Assembly: GCA_037043455.1 (NCBI GenBank)
Contig: JAWPHD010001826.1
Coordinates: 186,001-250,000 of the forward strand
Direction: 5' to 3'
From: Cyrtodaria siliqua
Taxonomy: Eukaryota > Mollusca > Bivalvia > Adapedonta > Hiatellidae
DNA length: 64,000 bases
Shown here: positions 10,985-22,538 of the stretch, one piece after another
How the letters are laid out: the number at the start of each line of letters is the position of its first letter
Numbering within the stretch: position 1 is the stretch's first letter
Program-made: the position numbers and the translations under genes
Notes under the pieces: generated by a model
What the model was told of the DNA's origin: nothing
Database searches by the model: none
The model's input: only the letters and a program-made list of their open reading frames with translations

Positions 10985-11200
10985 TAATATAGAGTTGAGT
11001 TGAATTCGGGTTTTACGGCGCACCAACACAAAAAGGTTATATGGCGCTGACAGGAATGAACATTCCAGACCCACTCTCCATTTACATCTAAATACAAATA
11101 AGCAGGATGGGCTTAGAACCTTCTCACCTGCGGCACAGAGAGTTGTTGCAAATTCTATTGTAAACACTCCATTTACCACTGGAGCCACGATCATTGTTTT
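10985..11200 (-). repeat. probable SINE-like interspersed repeat
   Basis: GTTTTACGGCGCACC, TATGGCGCTGAC and a tRNA-like end (minus strand GGCTCCAGTGGTAAATGG) resemble a repeat family I associate with mollusc genomes. The minus-strand frame of 102 codons here is not protein-like. Identity rests on memory of the family. Confidence 0.4.
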
Positions 11201-11384
11201 CTGTCACCACTCAAGTAGCACTTGGCACAATACAGGGTGATAATGTTAACCGTTAATGAACATGACAAAACACATATCGATTTTACATTCAATACGTATT
11301 TTACTGAAATCTTAGTCTTAAATATTTGATTACATTTTAATTACATATATATATTATATAAATAGCAATCATTAAATAATTCTT

Positions 11385-11610
11385 CGGAATCACGCCTCGT
11401 GTGTATAACAACTCGGTCAAGCCCTTCATTCTTCGGGATCACGCCTCGTGTGTATAACAACTCGGTCAAGCCCTTCATTCTTCGGGATCACGTCTCCTGT
11501 GTATAACAACTCGGTTAAACCCGTCATTCTTCGGGATCACGCCTCGTGTGTATAACAACTCGGTCAAGCCCGTCATTCTTCGGGATCACGCCTCGTGTGT
11601 ATAACTCGCC
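11385..11610. repeat. 49-bp minisatellite
   Basis: About 4.5 copies of a unit containing CGGGATCACGCCTCGTGTGT. A lone related fragment in the other orientation is at about 8,590-8,630, just after the SINE there. Confidence 0.9.
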
Positions 11611-12815
11611 AATAAATGCACAGGGAACCAAATTACTTGATCTTTGTAAGGTAGGTAGCCAATGGTAGGTTAGGGCATGATTACGGCGTGGGTACTGCAA
11701 CGTATGTAAATAGAAACGGGTGTAGCGTATCTTTTATTGATAGAATGGAGGTTTTCGATGATGAGTGAGGTTTAAATAGGAGACTTCAATGAATTCAATG
11801 ACCATGCGTTTGTTATTGTTATTAAGTGTAATAGCCATAACTGTAAAAGTAACACAATAAACCTTGACACTACGAAGTGGGACAATACATATAAAGAACT
11901 ATTTCGTAGTGGTATAATAAGTAAATTACCACTTTTCAATAATTATCTTGATAATGTAATCAAACATGATACGAATAATAGTAATACTCTTATAATACAA
12001 TTTACAATACAATACGAGATGTTGTGGATCCACATTTTAAAAAACGGAAGATTTTGAGGTCGCCTTATCAAATACACAATAGCGATACTAATAAATGCTT
12101 CGAATATGAATATGTTCTTGCTAAAACACGTTACAAAGAGGCATTAATCAACTTTAACAGAAACAAGTCGGGCGGAAATAGGATGTTACTGGCTAATTAA
12201 TACTAAATTGATTTACAAGAAATTAATTCAGAAAAAAAGAAACGATCGTACAAATTTAAACATGAAAGAATTAGAAAAAAAAGCGCCATACTAAATCACG
12301 TGAGTTTTGAAAACTTTTTATTAAAAGAAAACAACAATCCTGATATTTTTATGGATGAATTTTTGAATGTCAGTTTCAGATGAAGCTGAATATTTCAATA
12401 ATAATCGTAATTGTAATGATGGCGATGAAATATTTGAAGAACTCGATTAAACAGATTTCTGTAAGCGAAGTTGAATCTGCAATTTGTGCCTTAAACAAAA
12501 ACAAAAACAAAAAATGAATACTTTATCGCAACTTGCGACATGTTATCTAGGCATATACTGTGACTGACATTTTTAACATAATATTTGATTCAGGATATTT
12601 TCCGGATGAATGGACTGAAGGTTTTATAATCTCCTTGCACAAGCGAGGTGATAAAGACGTGGTTAATAACTACAGGCGAATAACTCCAGTAAGTTGTGTG
12701 GGAAAGCTTTTTACACAGAAAAAATGCACTGATGCTTCGCTGTTGATATGTAAACAATATAGCCGGTTACCACACTTGTCGATGTATGATTATCGTTGCA
12801 TGTTTGTTATTTGAA
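11610..12815 (+). pseudogene. dead non-LTR retrotransposon (LINE) remnant
   Basis: Broken frames on the plus strand show the end of an AP-endonuclease domain (FNEFNDHAFVIV around 11,790) and, at 12,560-12,715, the start of a reverse transcriptase (DSGYFPDEWTEGFIISLHK, then NNYRRITPVSCVGKLFT). These match motifs before RT motif A in LINEs. Many stops and indels occur, and the RT catalytic region is missing. It is related in arrangement to the better preserved LINE at 26,796-29,885 but not identical. Confidence 0.7.
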
Positions 12816-13079
12816 TACAAATGAATGTTTTATCACTGCTTTCATGTAAATAAAATGCAGATGGAGCAATCGGCTAAATGACATTGCAAAACCTTGAAGA
12901 TAACTTTGGTTTTGAATGAAAAATCGTTTATTTGGAATCTGATGCGTGTCGTGCTAGTACGACGTAGCCAATAATACATTACATTCGAGTAACGCTTCGA
13001 AGAAGTGTACGAGATGTTGCGAATGTTCAAATTGTTGAATGAGGGTTCTCATTGGCTAGGTTATCGAATTTGTTTTAAC

Positions 13080-13375
13080 TATTATTAGTCTTCTATGACA
13101 AGATCTATCACAACCTGACGTCTATGATAATGTGATTTACCAACTTAGATCCTTGTGCAACCTAGAACCTGGTTTGACATCTCCCACCAGTGGCCTATTA
13201 TGCCATTGACTGTTCCAATGCGGTATCCCTGTTGTCAACCCTTTTATTTTTGTGCTGTCGTATCTTGCTTTTTAATCATCTTTGTAATTATTGTTTGTTT
13301 CTGTGCGTGTTTTTGGTTGACTGTGGTCCTTGAATTCAACATTTCCTGTTCGACTTTATATCTACTTTTATGACA
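13080..13375. mobile_element. Penelope-like element fragments, head to head
   Basis: At 13,085-13,145 (+) the translation LSQPDVYDNVIYQL matches the C-terminal part of the Penelope-like reverse transcriptase seen at 43,400. It is joined to a piece of the element's terminal sequence in the opposite orientation (13,155-13,375; compare 53,600-53,850 reversed). Confidence 0.6.
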
Positions 13376-13888
13376 TTTCTTGACCACACAGAGGACACAG
13401 TGGACACAGTGGACACAGTGGACCTATTCTTTTTTCTAACCGTTGTTCGTTTCTGCATATCATATATGAGTTGATAAACTCAATATTAAATAGGCACGAG
13501 CTTGAGATTCTATTTATCGCATAATTCCAATGCCTCATAAGGAACATTTATTAATGTAGATGGCTATATATAACGGTGTCGTAGGATCACTTGGTCTTCT
13601 CCGTACGACACCAAACAACGGAAATACCTCGTCGATTTCCGCTACCCTGTGTTTTAACCGTTTGCGGAAATTGACGATACAATTCCGATGCGTACCGAGT
13701 TGGACGATAAAGACCGAACGATGATTCGACCTTCATTCTCTAGTGTATCATGGCGCTCCCACACCGCAAGTTCTGGGATAAAATCGTATATACACAGATA
13801 AACTAAAACAATATGTTATAATTAATTGTTCCATGATGGGTGTAATGAACAAAATGCAAAGAGACGCGATATGTAGATTTGTATATTA
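13376..13888. other. unannotated stretch with small stem-loops
   Basis: Four 9-bp CAGTGGACA-type repeats occur near 13,385-13,425. A GC-richer patch at 13,575-13,780 has GGTGTCGTA...TACGACACC and CGGAAAT...ATTTCCG inverted pairs. No coding frame is supported. Confidence 0.4.
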
Positions 13889-13894
13889 TTTATT
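13889..13894 (-). terminator. AATAAA poly(A) signal
   Basis: Minus-strand AATAAA about 200 bp after the stop codon of the RA-domain gene. It is conserved in the left arm. Confidence 0.45.
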
Positions 13895-14092
13895 AAAAAA
13901 ACAATATAGCACATAGTAACTATTTTATATATAAATTAATGTAGATTTCTATACGTTAACTACAATTATAAAGAATCGCACTTATTATATTACATAGCTA
14001 TTATAATTGAGTAGCACATTTCTACAAATATCTAATCGTCGCTGGTCTTGCTCTTTACACCTGATATAACATACTTTCGTTATAGTACTATA

Positions 14093-15310
14093 TTACGGCG
14101 ATTCAATCATTGTCATCATGAAGCTGTCCATTTCGTCATCTTGTGACATCATGCTTGCATTCAAGTCACGACGAAACATTTTCCTAACAAAATCGTCTTT
14201 GGAAATGTTTGTTTCTAGTTCAGATATAGCTGCACTCTGCAGGGAGTCGTCTGTATTTATTGTGATGTTTTCTTCTGTTGTACAAGCGTTTTTTAAGTTA
14301 CCGACAAAAGCAGTGTTCAGATCGTCGGAGAAGTTACTTGTGACGTCAATACCTTCGTCACTTTCAGAGTCACGTGATGACTTGATGAACGCTGTATCCA
14401 GACGACATCGCACCGTTTCATCAAGATCACTGCATTCATTTTCAGATATGTCACCGCACAGATCGTCTGTGACGTCACTATCCGAATCAGAATCGGAATG
14501 ATAATTATTCTCCCAATAATATTTGCATTTTTCTTTTAAATTGTCAAACTGTGGTGATTCTAAATGAACTCCATTTGATTCTTCATTCCTTTTTCGGTAG
14601 TTGAAGGATTCTGTTTCTTCAGCGCCATCACCTCGCTCTCTGACCGGAAATAACGAAGGATTTTCTTTCCGTTTGTTGTGAAAAAGCAGATCTTTGAAAT
14701 ATCGTGTCAATAACGCTCGTTTGCCAAATGTTTTACCCGATCTGCTCTGTGCTTCTGGTTTAACCTTTTTCCTCTCGGTGTGTTTGGTTTTATCCAAAGA
14801 GAATGCCATATTTCCTAGCTTATTGCACTTGTGATCTCGTATATCACCCGATATATTACAGTGAGTATCAGACGACATTATAGAATCTCCGTCACTGAGA
14901 CGTGTGTCGCTGTGTTCAGCTGAATCAAAAAAACTGTCTCTACTTTTGTAGTGTTGAATAAACAAAGCATCTATGTTGGTTTCTGCCTCACTGGCTGATT
15001 TTTTGCAAAACCCTTTCTTCAGCGACAAACTTGCATCCCTGCATTTCACAACAAAATCAAAACTTCTAGTCTCACATCCCCATGATTTCCATGTTTTCAG
15101 TACACGGGCCTTGTTTGACAACATTCTGTCCAAATCTGACGTTCTTTCAAATACAGCAAATGACTTTGACTTGGATTCCGATACACCAGTCTTCAACGCA
15201 ATCATGTTTATTACGTCATCACAAGTTGTATACCTTGTGACGTTTAACATAATACTCTTTCCGTCAAAGCTTACTGAAATATCGTGTTTACGAGCGTCTT
15301 GAATCCTCAT
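14093..15310 (-). CDS. Ras-association domain protein, RASSF9/10-like
   Basis: A 405-residue protein starting MRIQDARKHDISVSF. Residues about 9-90 form a Ras-association (ubiquitin-like) domain of the N-terminal RASSF kind (ISVSFDGK, RYTTCDDVINM, FAVFERTSDLDRMLSNKARVLKTW). This family's RA domain binds small GTPases, and its members act as scaffolds in Hippo, polarity and cell-cycle pathways. The rest is basic (KKGFCKK, FHNKRK), then a Ser/Asp-rich acidic stretch (SDSDSDSDVTDD), ending MSQDDEMDSFMMTMIESP. No coiled coil, common in vertebrate family members, is evident. The start ATG sits directly after the acceptor TTTACAG (15,311-15,317). The upstream exon from the promoter at about 16,440 looks noncoding, with a donor near 16,250. 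It is paralogous to 2,651-3,772 and 22,539-24,330. Subfamily placement is inferred. Confidence 0.8.
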   Translation of the reverse strand: MRIQDARKHDISVSFDGKSIMLNVTRYTTCDDVINMIALKTGVSESKSKSFAVFERTSDLDRMLSNKARVLKTWKSWGCETRSFDFVVKCRDASLSLKKGFCKKSASEAETNIDALFIQHYKSRDSFFDSAEHSDTRLSDGDSIMSSDTHCNISGDIRDHKCNKLGNMAFSLDKTKHTERKKVKPEAQSRSGKTFGKRALLTRYFKDLLFHNKRKENPSLFPVRERGDGAEETESFNYRKRNEESNGVHLESPQFDNLKEKCKYYWENNYHSDSDSDSDVTDDLCGDISENECSDLDETVRCRLDTAFIKSSRDSESDEGIDVTSNFSDDLNTAFVGNLKNACTTEENITINTDDSLQSAAISELETNISKDDFVRKMFRRDLNASMMSQDDEMDSFMMTMIESP

Positions 15311-15949
15311 CTGTAAAGATTGAAATTCATAATAAAATAATGACGTCATAACTGAAGACAATAGTACAGTGCTGCGTGTCTCTGTTTAACAATAATACGA
15401 ATACTAACATTCTTAAACGCAATTTCTCAACGTGTTCAAAGGAACTCATTTATACATCTGAGTTTAAAGATGTAGAAAATATAGTCAATCAGTCATTCTC
15501 TTACACGCCAGAAAAAAACATAATATGATACATACCAAATTAAACTCTTTAAGTTTACTATATCACCATATATTTAATACCAGACATTTGTTTACAATGA
15601 GTTGCAAGCCATTTGACCAGTCGGTATATATATGAACACGGATGCTTCAGGCATGTCTCAAGTCACACGCTACATTATCAAATAATATCAATGCCCCTCC
15701 TCTTTGATTACAATCCACAGATATGCACAAGATTCAATCTACATTTTTGTTACCGAAGTAGATTATTTTATAGCCTTAAAAAATGCGCGGCTTGCTTTTG
15801 GTGATCTATCATGAATAAATATCGCTTTATTATAAAATATTTTATCTTAGATATATTTTATAATCTTTATAATCGCCCGCAATCTTTCCGACTTTTACAT
15901 GTTAGATGTCAATCTTTTTGAAACATGTTCCTAAAGACAGGATCATGAT

Positions 15950-16142
15950 GATAGGACTATATTATGGAATGACATATCAGTGATAGGAATATATTATGGA
16001 ATGACATATCAGTGATAGGAATATATTATGGAATGACATATCAGTGATAGGAATATATTATGGAATGACATATCAGTGATAGGAATATATTATGGAATGA
16101 CATATCAGTGATAGGAATATATTATGGAATGACATATCAGTA
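15950..16142. repeat. 32-bp minisatellite in the intron
   Basis: About six copies of a unit containing TATATTATGGAATGACATAT lie inside the 5' intron of the RA-domain gene. The left arm has one diverged copy. Confidence 0.95.
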
Positions 16143-16430
16143 ACATAAAATGTAACGTGTTTTATAACATAAATTGTCTCTTACATCTGAAGTGATATCG
16201 AAGAATGCATATTGAGTACACACAAATATATTTTTGAAATGTATGTATTACCTTTAACTAATTAATGGTCCGATTTCCTTGATGTATATGACTTATGTTC
16301 TTTTATAAAGAATGTTCTATGCGCCTGTGGATGTATGTAGTTGCAAGCTATGTAAGACTCGAATGTAATAGTAATTGTAACTAGCTGACTATATACACTA
16401 TTTTCTACGGTATAATTGTCCACAATTATT

Positions 16431-16465
16431 TCGCCATCTTGTGTCACGTGACTCTGACTTCCGGA
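16431..16465 (-). promoter_or_regulatory. composite promoter of the RA-domain gene
   Basis: On the minus strand: CCGGAAGT, then GTCACGTGACAC, then AAGATGGCG. The full palindromic E-box GTCACGTGAC is the type bound by USF/MITF/TFE factors. It lies about 1.1 kb upstream of the coding exon, with the transcript reading toward 14,093. Confidence 0.65.
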
Positions 16466-17468
16466 CGCATGAGGAAACTGGGCTTGTTTTTCCGCTGGCG
16501 GCTGTGCGATAAGATCAGAGGTTTGGACATGTCTGAATGTAATAACGCGTGCTTTATTTGGTAAATTGCATTTAATATGTTTTAGTAAACAGATGACATG
16601 ATACATATCCGTGTAGATTATGTACATTATATGGCAGGCGCAAAATTAATATAATCATACAATGATTCACTATTTGTTACAATGAACGGTACCTTGGAGT
16701 TGTATAATGTCTCGTGAACACGACATTTAAACTAAACTATATACATCTCCATCGGTATTGATGAAACAACAAGTATTTAGCGATTTTATTGTTTCTGGCT
16801 CCGAATGACTTTGTTGTCCTTGGGTACTTTGAGTACTTTGATGTACAGACGCAATATAGCGAACCCTGAACAAATCTTGCTAAAAGAGTATGTATGTTAT
16901 TGTCAGTCATGTTAGAAATCGAAACAAAATTGCTAATTTTTTCAATAAAAAAATGTTGTATAATACAGGTAAATGATCTGGCTTCGGGATTTGTTTATTT
17001 TTTTCTATCGATACAGCCTCAGTCTGTATCAGAATATAAATCGCCTTCATTAAAATTCAAAAATATAGAAAATACTACTTCTAGTTGTATTCACCTCCTT
17101 TAATAAATTTAATATTAAACAGACACTGTGTAAGATCTCCTATAATGCGAAGACATAAATATCGCACTACTTTTCGTTTTTTCAAATAAATGCTATAATA
17201 AATACACAGATAATAAATGTTTTTAAATTTATTTACTAAAGTTTCGTTTTAGTATACTAGTAAATGAAATAATGCATACAATTATCTGAAAACTTTTTTT
17301 CTAAAGTTAAATCGGAACAGAAGACGCAGTAGGCACCTGTGTTATTATCTTGTCATCCGCTAATGAACATGACATAATTGCAATTGAAACAACTAAACAC
17401 GTGTAAATTGTATTCAACCGTTGATCTTATCCTATGTATACGACTGACCAGCACGCGCTTCCTGCTCA

Positions 17469-17505
17469 TTCCGGAAGTTTGAAGCACGTGACACAAGATG
17501 GCGGT
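17469..17505 (+). promoter_or_regulatory. composite promoter, outward-facing (right arm)
   Basis: TTCCGGAAGTT, then GCACGTGACAC, then AAGATGGCGG on the plus strand, back to back with the promoter at 16,431-16,465. Downstream sequence resembles the 5' exon after the inner promoter (TCTACCGAATATG...TATATAAC). This suggests it once served another divergent paralogue, but no coding exon follows in the window before homology ends near 17,745. Confidence 0.55.
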
Positions 17506-17745
17506 ATGATAACTGGTATAACTGATATTTCTACCGAATATGTGTACTATATAACATCGCAAATGCATAATTATTTAGATTATACAGTCGTTCAGTGCAC
17601 GCTGTGTAAGCATCTCTATAGCGCAACAGTCACAATAGCAACTAAATGTATACATCTAGTATTAACCATCCAAACCGATAGTTGAAAAGTATGTTTGTTT
17701 AACTGAAATATAATAGGTAATGTTGAAACAAATGTATAATATTTC

Positions 17746-18199
17746 TGTCCTAGATATTTCAGTCCGGGTAATTCAACATTTATTTGTCTACATATTTGAT
17801 TGATACTTTAAATGCAAAACCGTAGATACTGCGGTCATTGGATTTACTATTTGAGCGAAAATATTCGGGTTTGCAGACTACAGAACTGATAAAATGACTC
17901 TATAGGAAAGGACATTTTAACACAATATCATGCACAATATCATGCACAATATCATGCACAATATAGTGTCGCTTTTTTAAATTATCTATTATACAAGTTA
18001 CATTTTTTAAATAATATACTGTTTAACTGTTTGTATAAATGAGAAATCAATACAATGGCAAATACAGAATTTTAGTCTGTTTTAAACGGTAGGTATTAAG
18101 TTGAAAGTCACGTAATACACATTTTGTAAAAGACTGCAGCGGGCTTTTGAACTTTTGAACTTTTGAACACCCTCACCCTTCTCCCCACCTATCTAACAC
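17746..18199. other. unannotated AT-rich stretch
   Basis: Apart from a short 13-bp CAATATCATGCA repeat at about 17,925-17,962, I see no gene or named repeat. Confidence 0.4.
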
Positions 18200-18560
18200 T
18201 GAAACTTTGTTGGGGACGGGGGTGGTTGTAGGTGTGTATCTGATACGGAAAATTAGGGGAAACGTGTTCACGTGTATCTGATACCAAAACTGGGATGGGC
18301 ACGTGGTACGTGTGTATCCGATAGTGAAACGTGTGTAGTGGACACGTGGAACTTGTTTATCTGATATAGACACTTGGGGGTGAATATGCAAGTAGTGTGT
18401 ATCTGGTACTGGAACTTGGAGCGTACGCATGGTAAATGTGTATCTGCGGCACGTTGGACTTGTGTATTTCATTTGGAAACCTGGAATGGAGGGGCTAGTG
18501 GTTCGTGTGTATAGGACATCGAAACATGGGTGTGGGGCACGTGGCACGTGTGTAACTGGT
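18200..18560. repeat. degenerate tandem repeat, about 54-bp period
   Basis: Motifs CACGTGG...ACGTGTGTATCTGATAC recur six or seven times with heavy divergence. It contains several CACGTG sequences that are best read as part of the repeat. Confidence 0.6.
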
Positions 18561-19229
18561 AACACCAGCTACTGAAATTATAATACAGTTTAAACATGTC
18601 TTGTCTATTTTCTTTATTAGTTAAATATATTCTGGAGGATCGTGATAATTAAACAGAGATTATTAGGAAATCCTTAACCGATGGCAAGGGTATGTTTTCT
18701 TTCACCAGAGAGCGGATGCGAGCGAAAAAACAATAGCTTTCCATCGAGTGAAGCAATTCCTAATAATCGAACAGAGCAGTTAAATAATCTGTTCATTACA
18801 TTTGTAATATCCTATTTATTACATTTTTATTTTATTTTGTATAAGTTGTATCATTTTGATTGTAGTTCGAACACAATTACGCTACGGGTGTTAAAGTACG
18901 AATACAGAGGCGTGGCTTATTTACTACGATTTTTTTTTAAGTCAAATCAGTATTCATACGCAATAGTAGCAAATCGCCTAAGAACTACGATATAAAAACT
19001 TCAAATTCATCGCTTTTAAGACAATACACTTTATATATAAACGTAATGTGTACTGTTTTTTTTTATAAATATCTTTTAAAACAACAGTATATATTCACTT
19101 GTATAGTGGTTCTCACATAATGTCTAATAATTAGTTTAAGGAACAAAGGTAACATGATATTGTGGCATCCAAGGCCATTCATTTATAATTAGTAACATAT
19201 AGAAATTTCTGGATGAGTAAATACAATAT
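18561..19229. other. unannotated AT-rich stretch
   Basis: One 104-codon frame starts at 18,681 (+) but has no protein-like composition or domain. Otherwise there are A/T runs only. Confidence 0.4.
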
Positions 19230-19789
19230 TGTTGTTTACAATTGACATCACATGATGTTTTTGTGTTTATGATGTGATACATCATATGACTGTCTTGCAA
19301 GGTTATTGCAATATAACTTGTTTATATTAAACAGTTTATATGATGTTCTATGACTTTCTATGACAGTATAAATACCACCTCTTGGGGTTGTTATTAGTTC
19401 AGTATCTGGGTCAGTATTTACTTCACATTCAGTATAAAGTAAAAATATTGAATGCTTTGAATTAAAAATATTAAAAGAGGATTCAAATGATTATGCTCAT
19501 CTATAATACAAGTGACATCGGATTATATGAATTATCGCAAGACATAATCTAAAGTTGGATTAAAGGTACACTTGACAATCTAGATTAAATGGACACTTGT
19601 CAATATTATTTGGACTTTATTTTGAAGAAATACTGCATCTTAATGTGTATTCTGTTAGTGAATATGTTTTATTGTAGTCATGGTAATATTTGAATAAATT
19701 ATTTATTATATTTTAAAATAGTTGTTGCTGGTTATGCTTCATTTCTTGTTACTTTTTACAAGTAACACTAATGTGTTTTAGAATAGTGA
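19230..19789 (+). promoter_or_regulatory. TATA plus initiator core promoter, possible solo LTR
   Basis: TATAAATACC at about 19,367 is followed about 30 bp later by TTCAGTAT (initiator-like), the textbook spacing. Downstream AATAAA-like signals occur near 19,695. The layout of promoter, short transcribed part and poly(A) signal in about 500 bp would fit a solo LTR, but no clean TG...CA ends or target duplication were found. Confidence 0.35.
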
Positions 19790-21990
19790 TGAGTATAAAT
19801 GCGATGATAAAATACATAACGAGGCGGCGATTATCATGTTATGACAACATCCATAACGAGGCGGTGATGATCATGTGATGACAACAGTAATAACGAGGCG
19901 GTGATGATCAAGTGATGACAAACGCCATGGCGAGGCGGTGATGATCATGTGATAATAAAAACCATAACGAGGCTGTGATGATCAAGTGATGACAACATAA
20001 ATAACGAGGCGGTGATGATCATGTGATGCCAACAGTAATAACGAGGCGGTGATTATCATGTGATAATAACAACCAAAACGAGACGGTGATGATCATGTGA
20101 TAATAACAACCATAACGAGGCGGTGATGATCATGTGATAATAACAACCATAACGAGCCGGTGATTATCATGTGATAATAACAACCAAAACGAGGCGGTGA
20201 TGATCATGTGATAATAACAACCATAACGAGTTGGTGATGATCATGGGCAATAACGAGGAAGTGATGATCAAGTGATGACAAACGCCATAACGAGGCGGTG
20301 ATGATAATATGATGATAACAGCCATAACGAGGCGGAGATTATCATACAATCATGTGATGATAACAGTCATAACGAGGCGGTTATGATCAAGTGATGACAA
20401 ACGCCATAACGAGGCGGTGATGATAATATGATGATAACAGCCATAACGAGGCGGAGATTATCATACAATCATGTGATGATAACATCCATAACGAAGCGGT
20501 GATGATCATGTGATAATAATAGCCATAACGAGGCGGTGATGATCATGTGATGATAACAGCCATAACGAGGCGGCGATGATCATGCGATGATAACAGCCAT
20601 AACGAGGCTGTGATGATCATGTGATATTAACAGCCATAACGAGGCTGTGATGATCATGTGATAATAAAACCATAACGAGGCGGTGATGATCATGTGGTTA
20701 TAACAACCATACCGAGGCGGTGATGATCATTTGATGATAACAGCCATAACGAGGCTGTGATGATCATATGTTAATAACAGCTGCCATACCAAGGAGGTGA
20801 TGATCATGTGATGATAACAGCCATAACGAGGCGGTGATGATCATGTGATAATAACAACCATAACGAGGCGGTGATGATCATGTGATGATAACAGCTATGA
20901 CGAGGCTGTGGTGATCATGTGATGATAACAGCCATAACGAGGCGGTGATGATCATGTGATGATTACAGCCACAACGAGGCGGTGATGATTATATGATGAT
21001 TACAGCCATAACGAGGCGGTGATGAGCAAGTGATGATAACAGCCATAACGAGGCGGAGATTATCATGTTATCATGTGATGATAACAGCCATAATGAGGCG
21101 GTGATGATCATGTAATGATAACAGCTATAACGAGGCGGAGATTATCATATAATCATGTGATGATAACAGTCATAACGAGGCGGTGATGATCATGTGATGA
21201 TAACATCCATAACGAAGCGGTGATGATCATGTGATAATAATAGCCATAACGAGGCGGTGATGATCATGTGATGATAACAGCCATAACGAGGCGGCGATGA
21301 TCATGCGATGATAACAGCCATAACGAGGCTTGTGATGATCATGTGATATTAACAGCCATAACGAGGCTGTGATGATCATGTGATAATAAAACCATAACGA
21401 GGCGGTGATGATCATGTGGTAATAACAACCATACCGAGGCGGTGATGATCATTTGATGATAACAGCCATAACGAGGCTGTGATGATCATATGTTGATAAC
21501 AGCTGCCATACCAAGGAGGTGATGATCATGTGATGATACCAGCCATAACGAGGCGGTGATGATCATGTGATGATAACAGCCATAACGAGGCGGTGATGAT
21601 CTTGTGATAATAACAACCATAACGAGGCGGTGTTCATCATGTGATGATAACAGCCATGACGAGGCTGTGGTGATCATGTGATGATAACAGCCATAACGAG
21701 GCGGTGATGATCATGTGATGATTACAGCCACCACGAGGCGGTGATGATTATGTGATGATTACAGCCATAACGAGGCGGTGATGAGCAAGTGATGATAACA
21801 GTCATAACGAGGCGGAGATTATCATGTAATCATGTGATGATAACAGCCATAATGAGGCGGTGATGATCATGTAATGATAACAGCCATAACGAGGTGGTGA
21901 TGATCATGTGATGAATACAGCCATAACGAGATGGTGATGATCAAGTGATGATAACCGCTATAACAAGGCTGTGATGATCATATGCCATTA
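19790..21990. repeat. 2.2-kb array of a 37-bp minisatellite
   Basis: About 60 copies of a unit containing CATAACGAGGCGGTGATGAT. Within it a segment of about 715 bp is itself duplicated (near 20,485-20,800 and 21,205-21,520 share the same order of variant units), so the array grew by segmental duplication as well as unit slippage. Confidence 0.95.
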
Positions 21991-22169
21991 ATGATCATGG
22001 AAATGCGATTGTATGGCACATGTTATTGTGTCACACTGATAATAGTATGGACAGGAATTTGATGTAAATATGTATGTAAACTGGCATGTGATGATCCCAA
22101 ATTAATAATTAGGTGGCACTCGTGCGAAATCAATAATCAAAACCCGATCTCACATTAAATAGACTTATT

Positions 22170-22280
22170 AGGATCGCCGGTGAGCAGGAGCTATATATTG
22201 CATGTAATGGACATAGCAGGAGCTATATATTGCATGTAATGGACATAGCAGGAGCTATATATTGAATGTACTGGACATAG
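22170..22280. repeat. 32-bp minisatellite
   Basis: About three copies of AGCAGGAGCTATATATTG plus 14 bp. Confidence 0.9.
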
Positions 22281-22463
22281 TGTTTCTACATATATTTAGT
22301 GTGGGAAAATCGAGAAAGTTAAAATCATTGTTATGCATACATTTATTTACATATCATTAATGCCTTTGACAAAAACAAACACAAATATATCAGTAACAAT
22401 ATAGCACATGATTAAAAGCAAATTCAAATTAAAAAATACACTCAAAACTGGAAGAAACATGCA

Positions 22464-22469
22464 TTTATT
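22464..22469 (-). terminator. AATAAA poly(A) signal
   Basis: Minus-strand AATAAA about 70 bp after the stop codon at 22,539. Confidence 0.55.
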
Positions 22470-22538
22470 TGAACTCGACATACTTCCTTCTAAATAATAT
22501 CTGATGCATTATTCTTAAATTGTTACTTTAATCACAAA

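Larger units (their letters stand above)
13889..17745 (-). repeat. right arm of the large inverted duplication
   Basis: This is the reverse-complement match of 280-3,880, containing the intact RA-domain gene. A private feature is a six-copy 32-bp expansion at 15,950-16,142 where the left arm has a single copy (about 1,960). Confidence 0.9.

Noticed and set aside
10886..11194. 102-codon minus-strand frame
   Set aside because: Overlaps a probable SINE-like interspersed repeat; the protein has no plausible fold or motif.
14118..14501. 127-codon plus-strand frame, and others opposite the RA-domain genes (14,973; 22,786; 23,182)
   Set aside because: Shadows of the acidic/serine-rich minus-strand coding sequence.
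18200..18560. Cluster of CACGTG E-boxes as an enhancer
   Set aside because: The boxes recur with the repeat period and have no ETS or YY1 partners. Best explained by the tandem repeat.
18681..18995. 104-codon plus-strand frame
   Set aside because: No domain, AT-driven composition (F, Y, L, N), no splice or promoter context.
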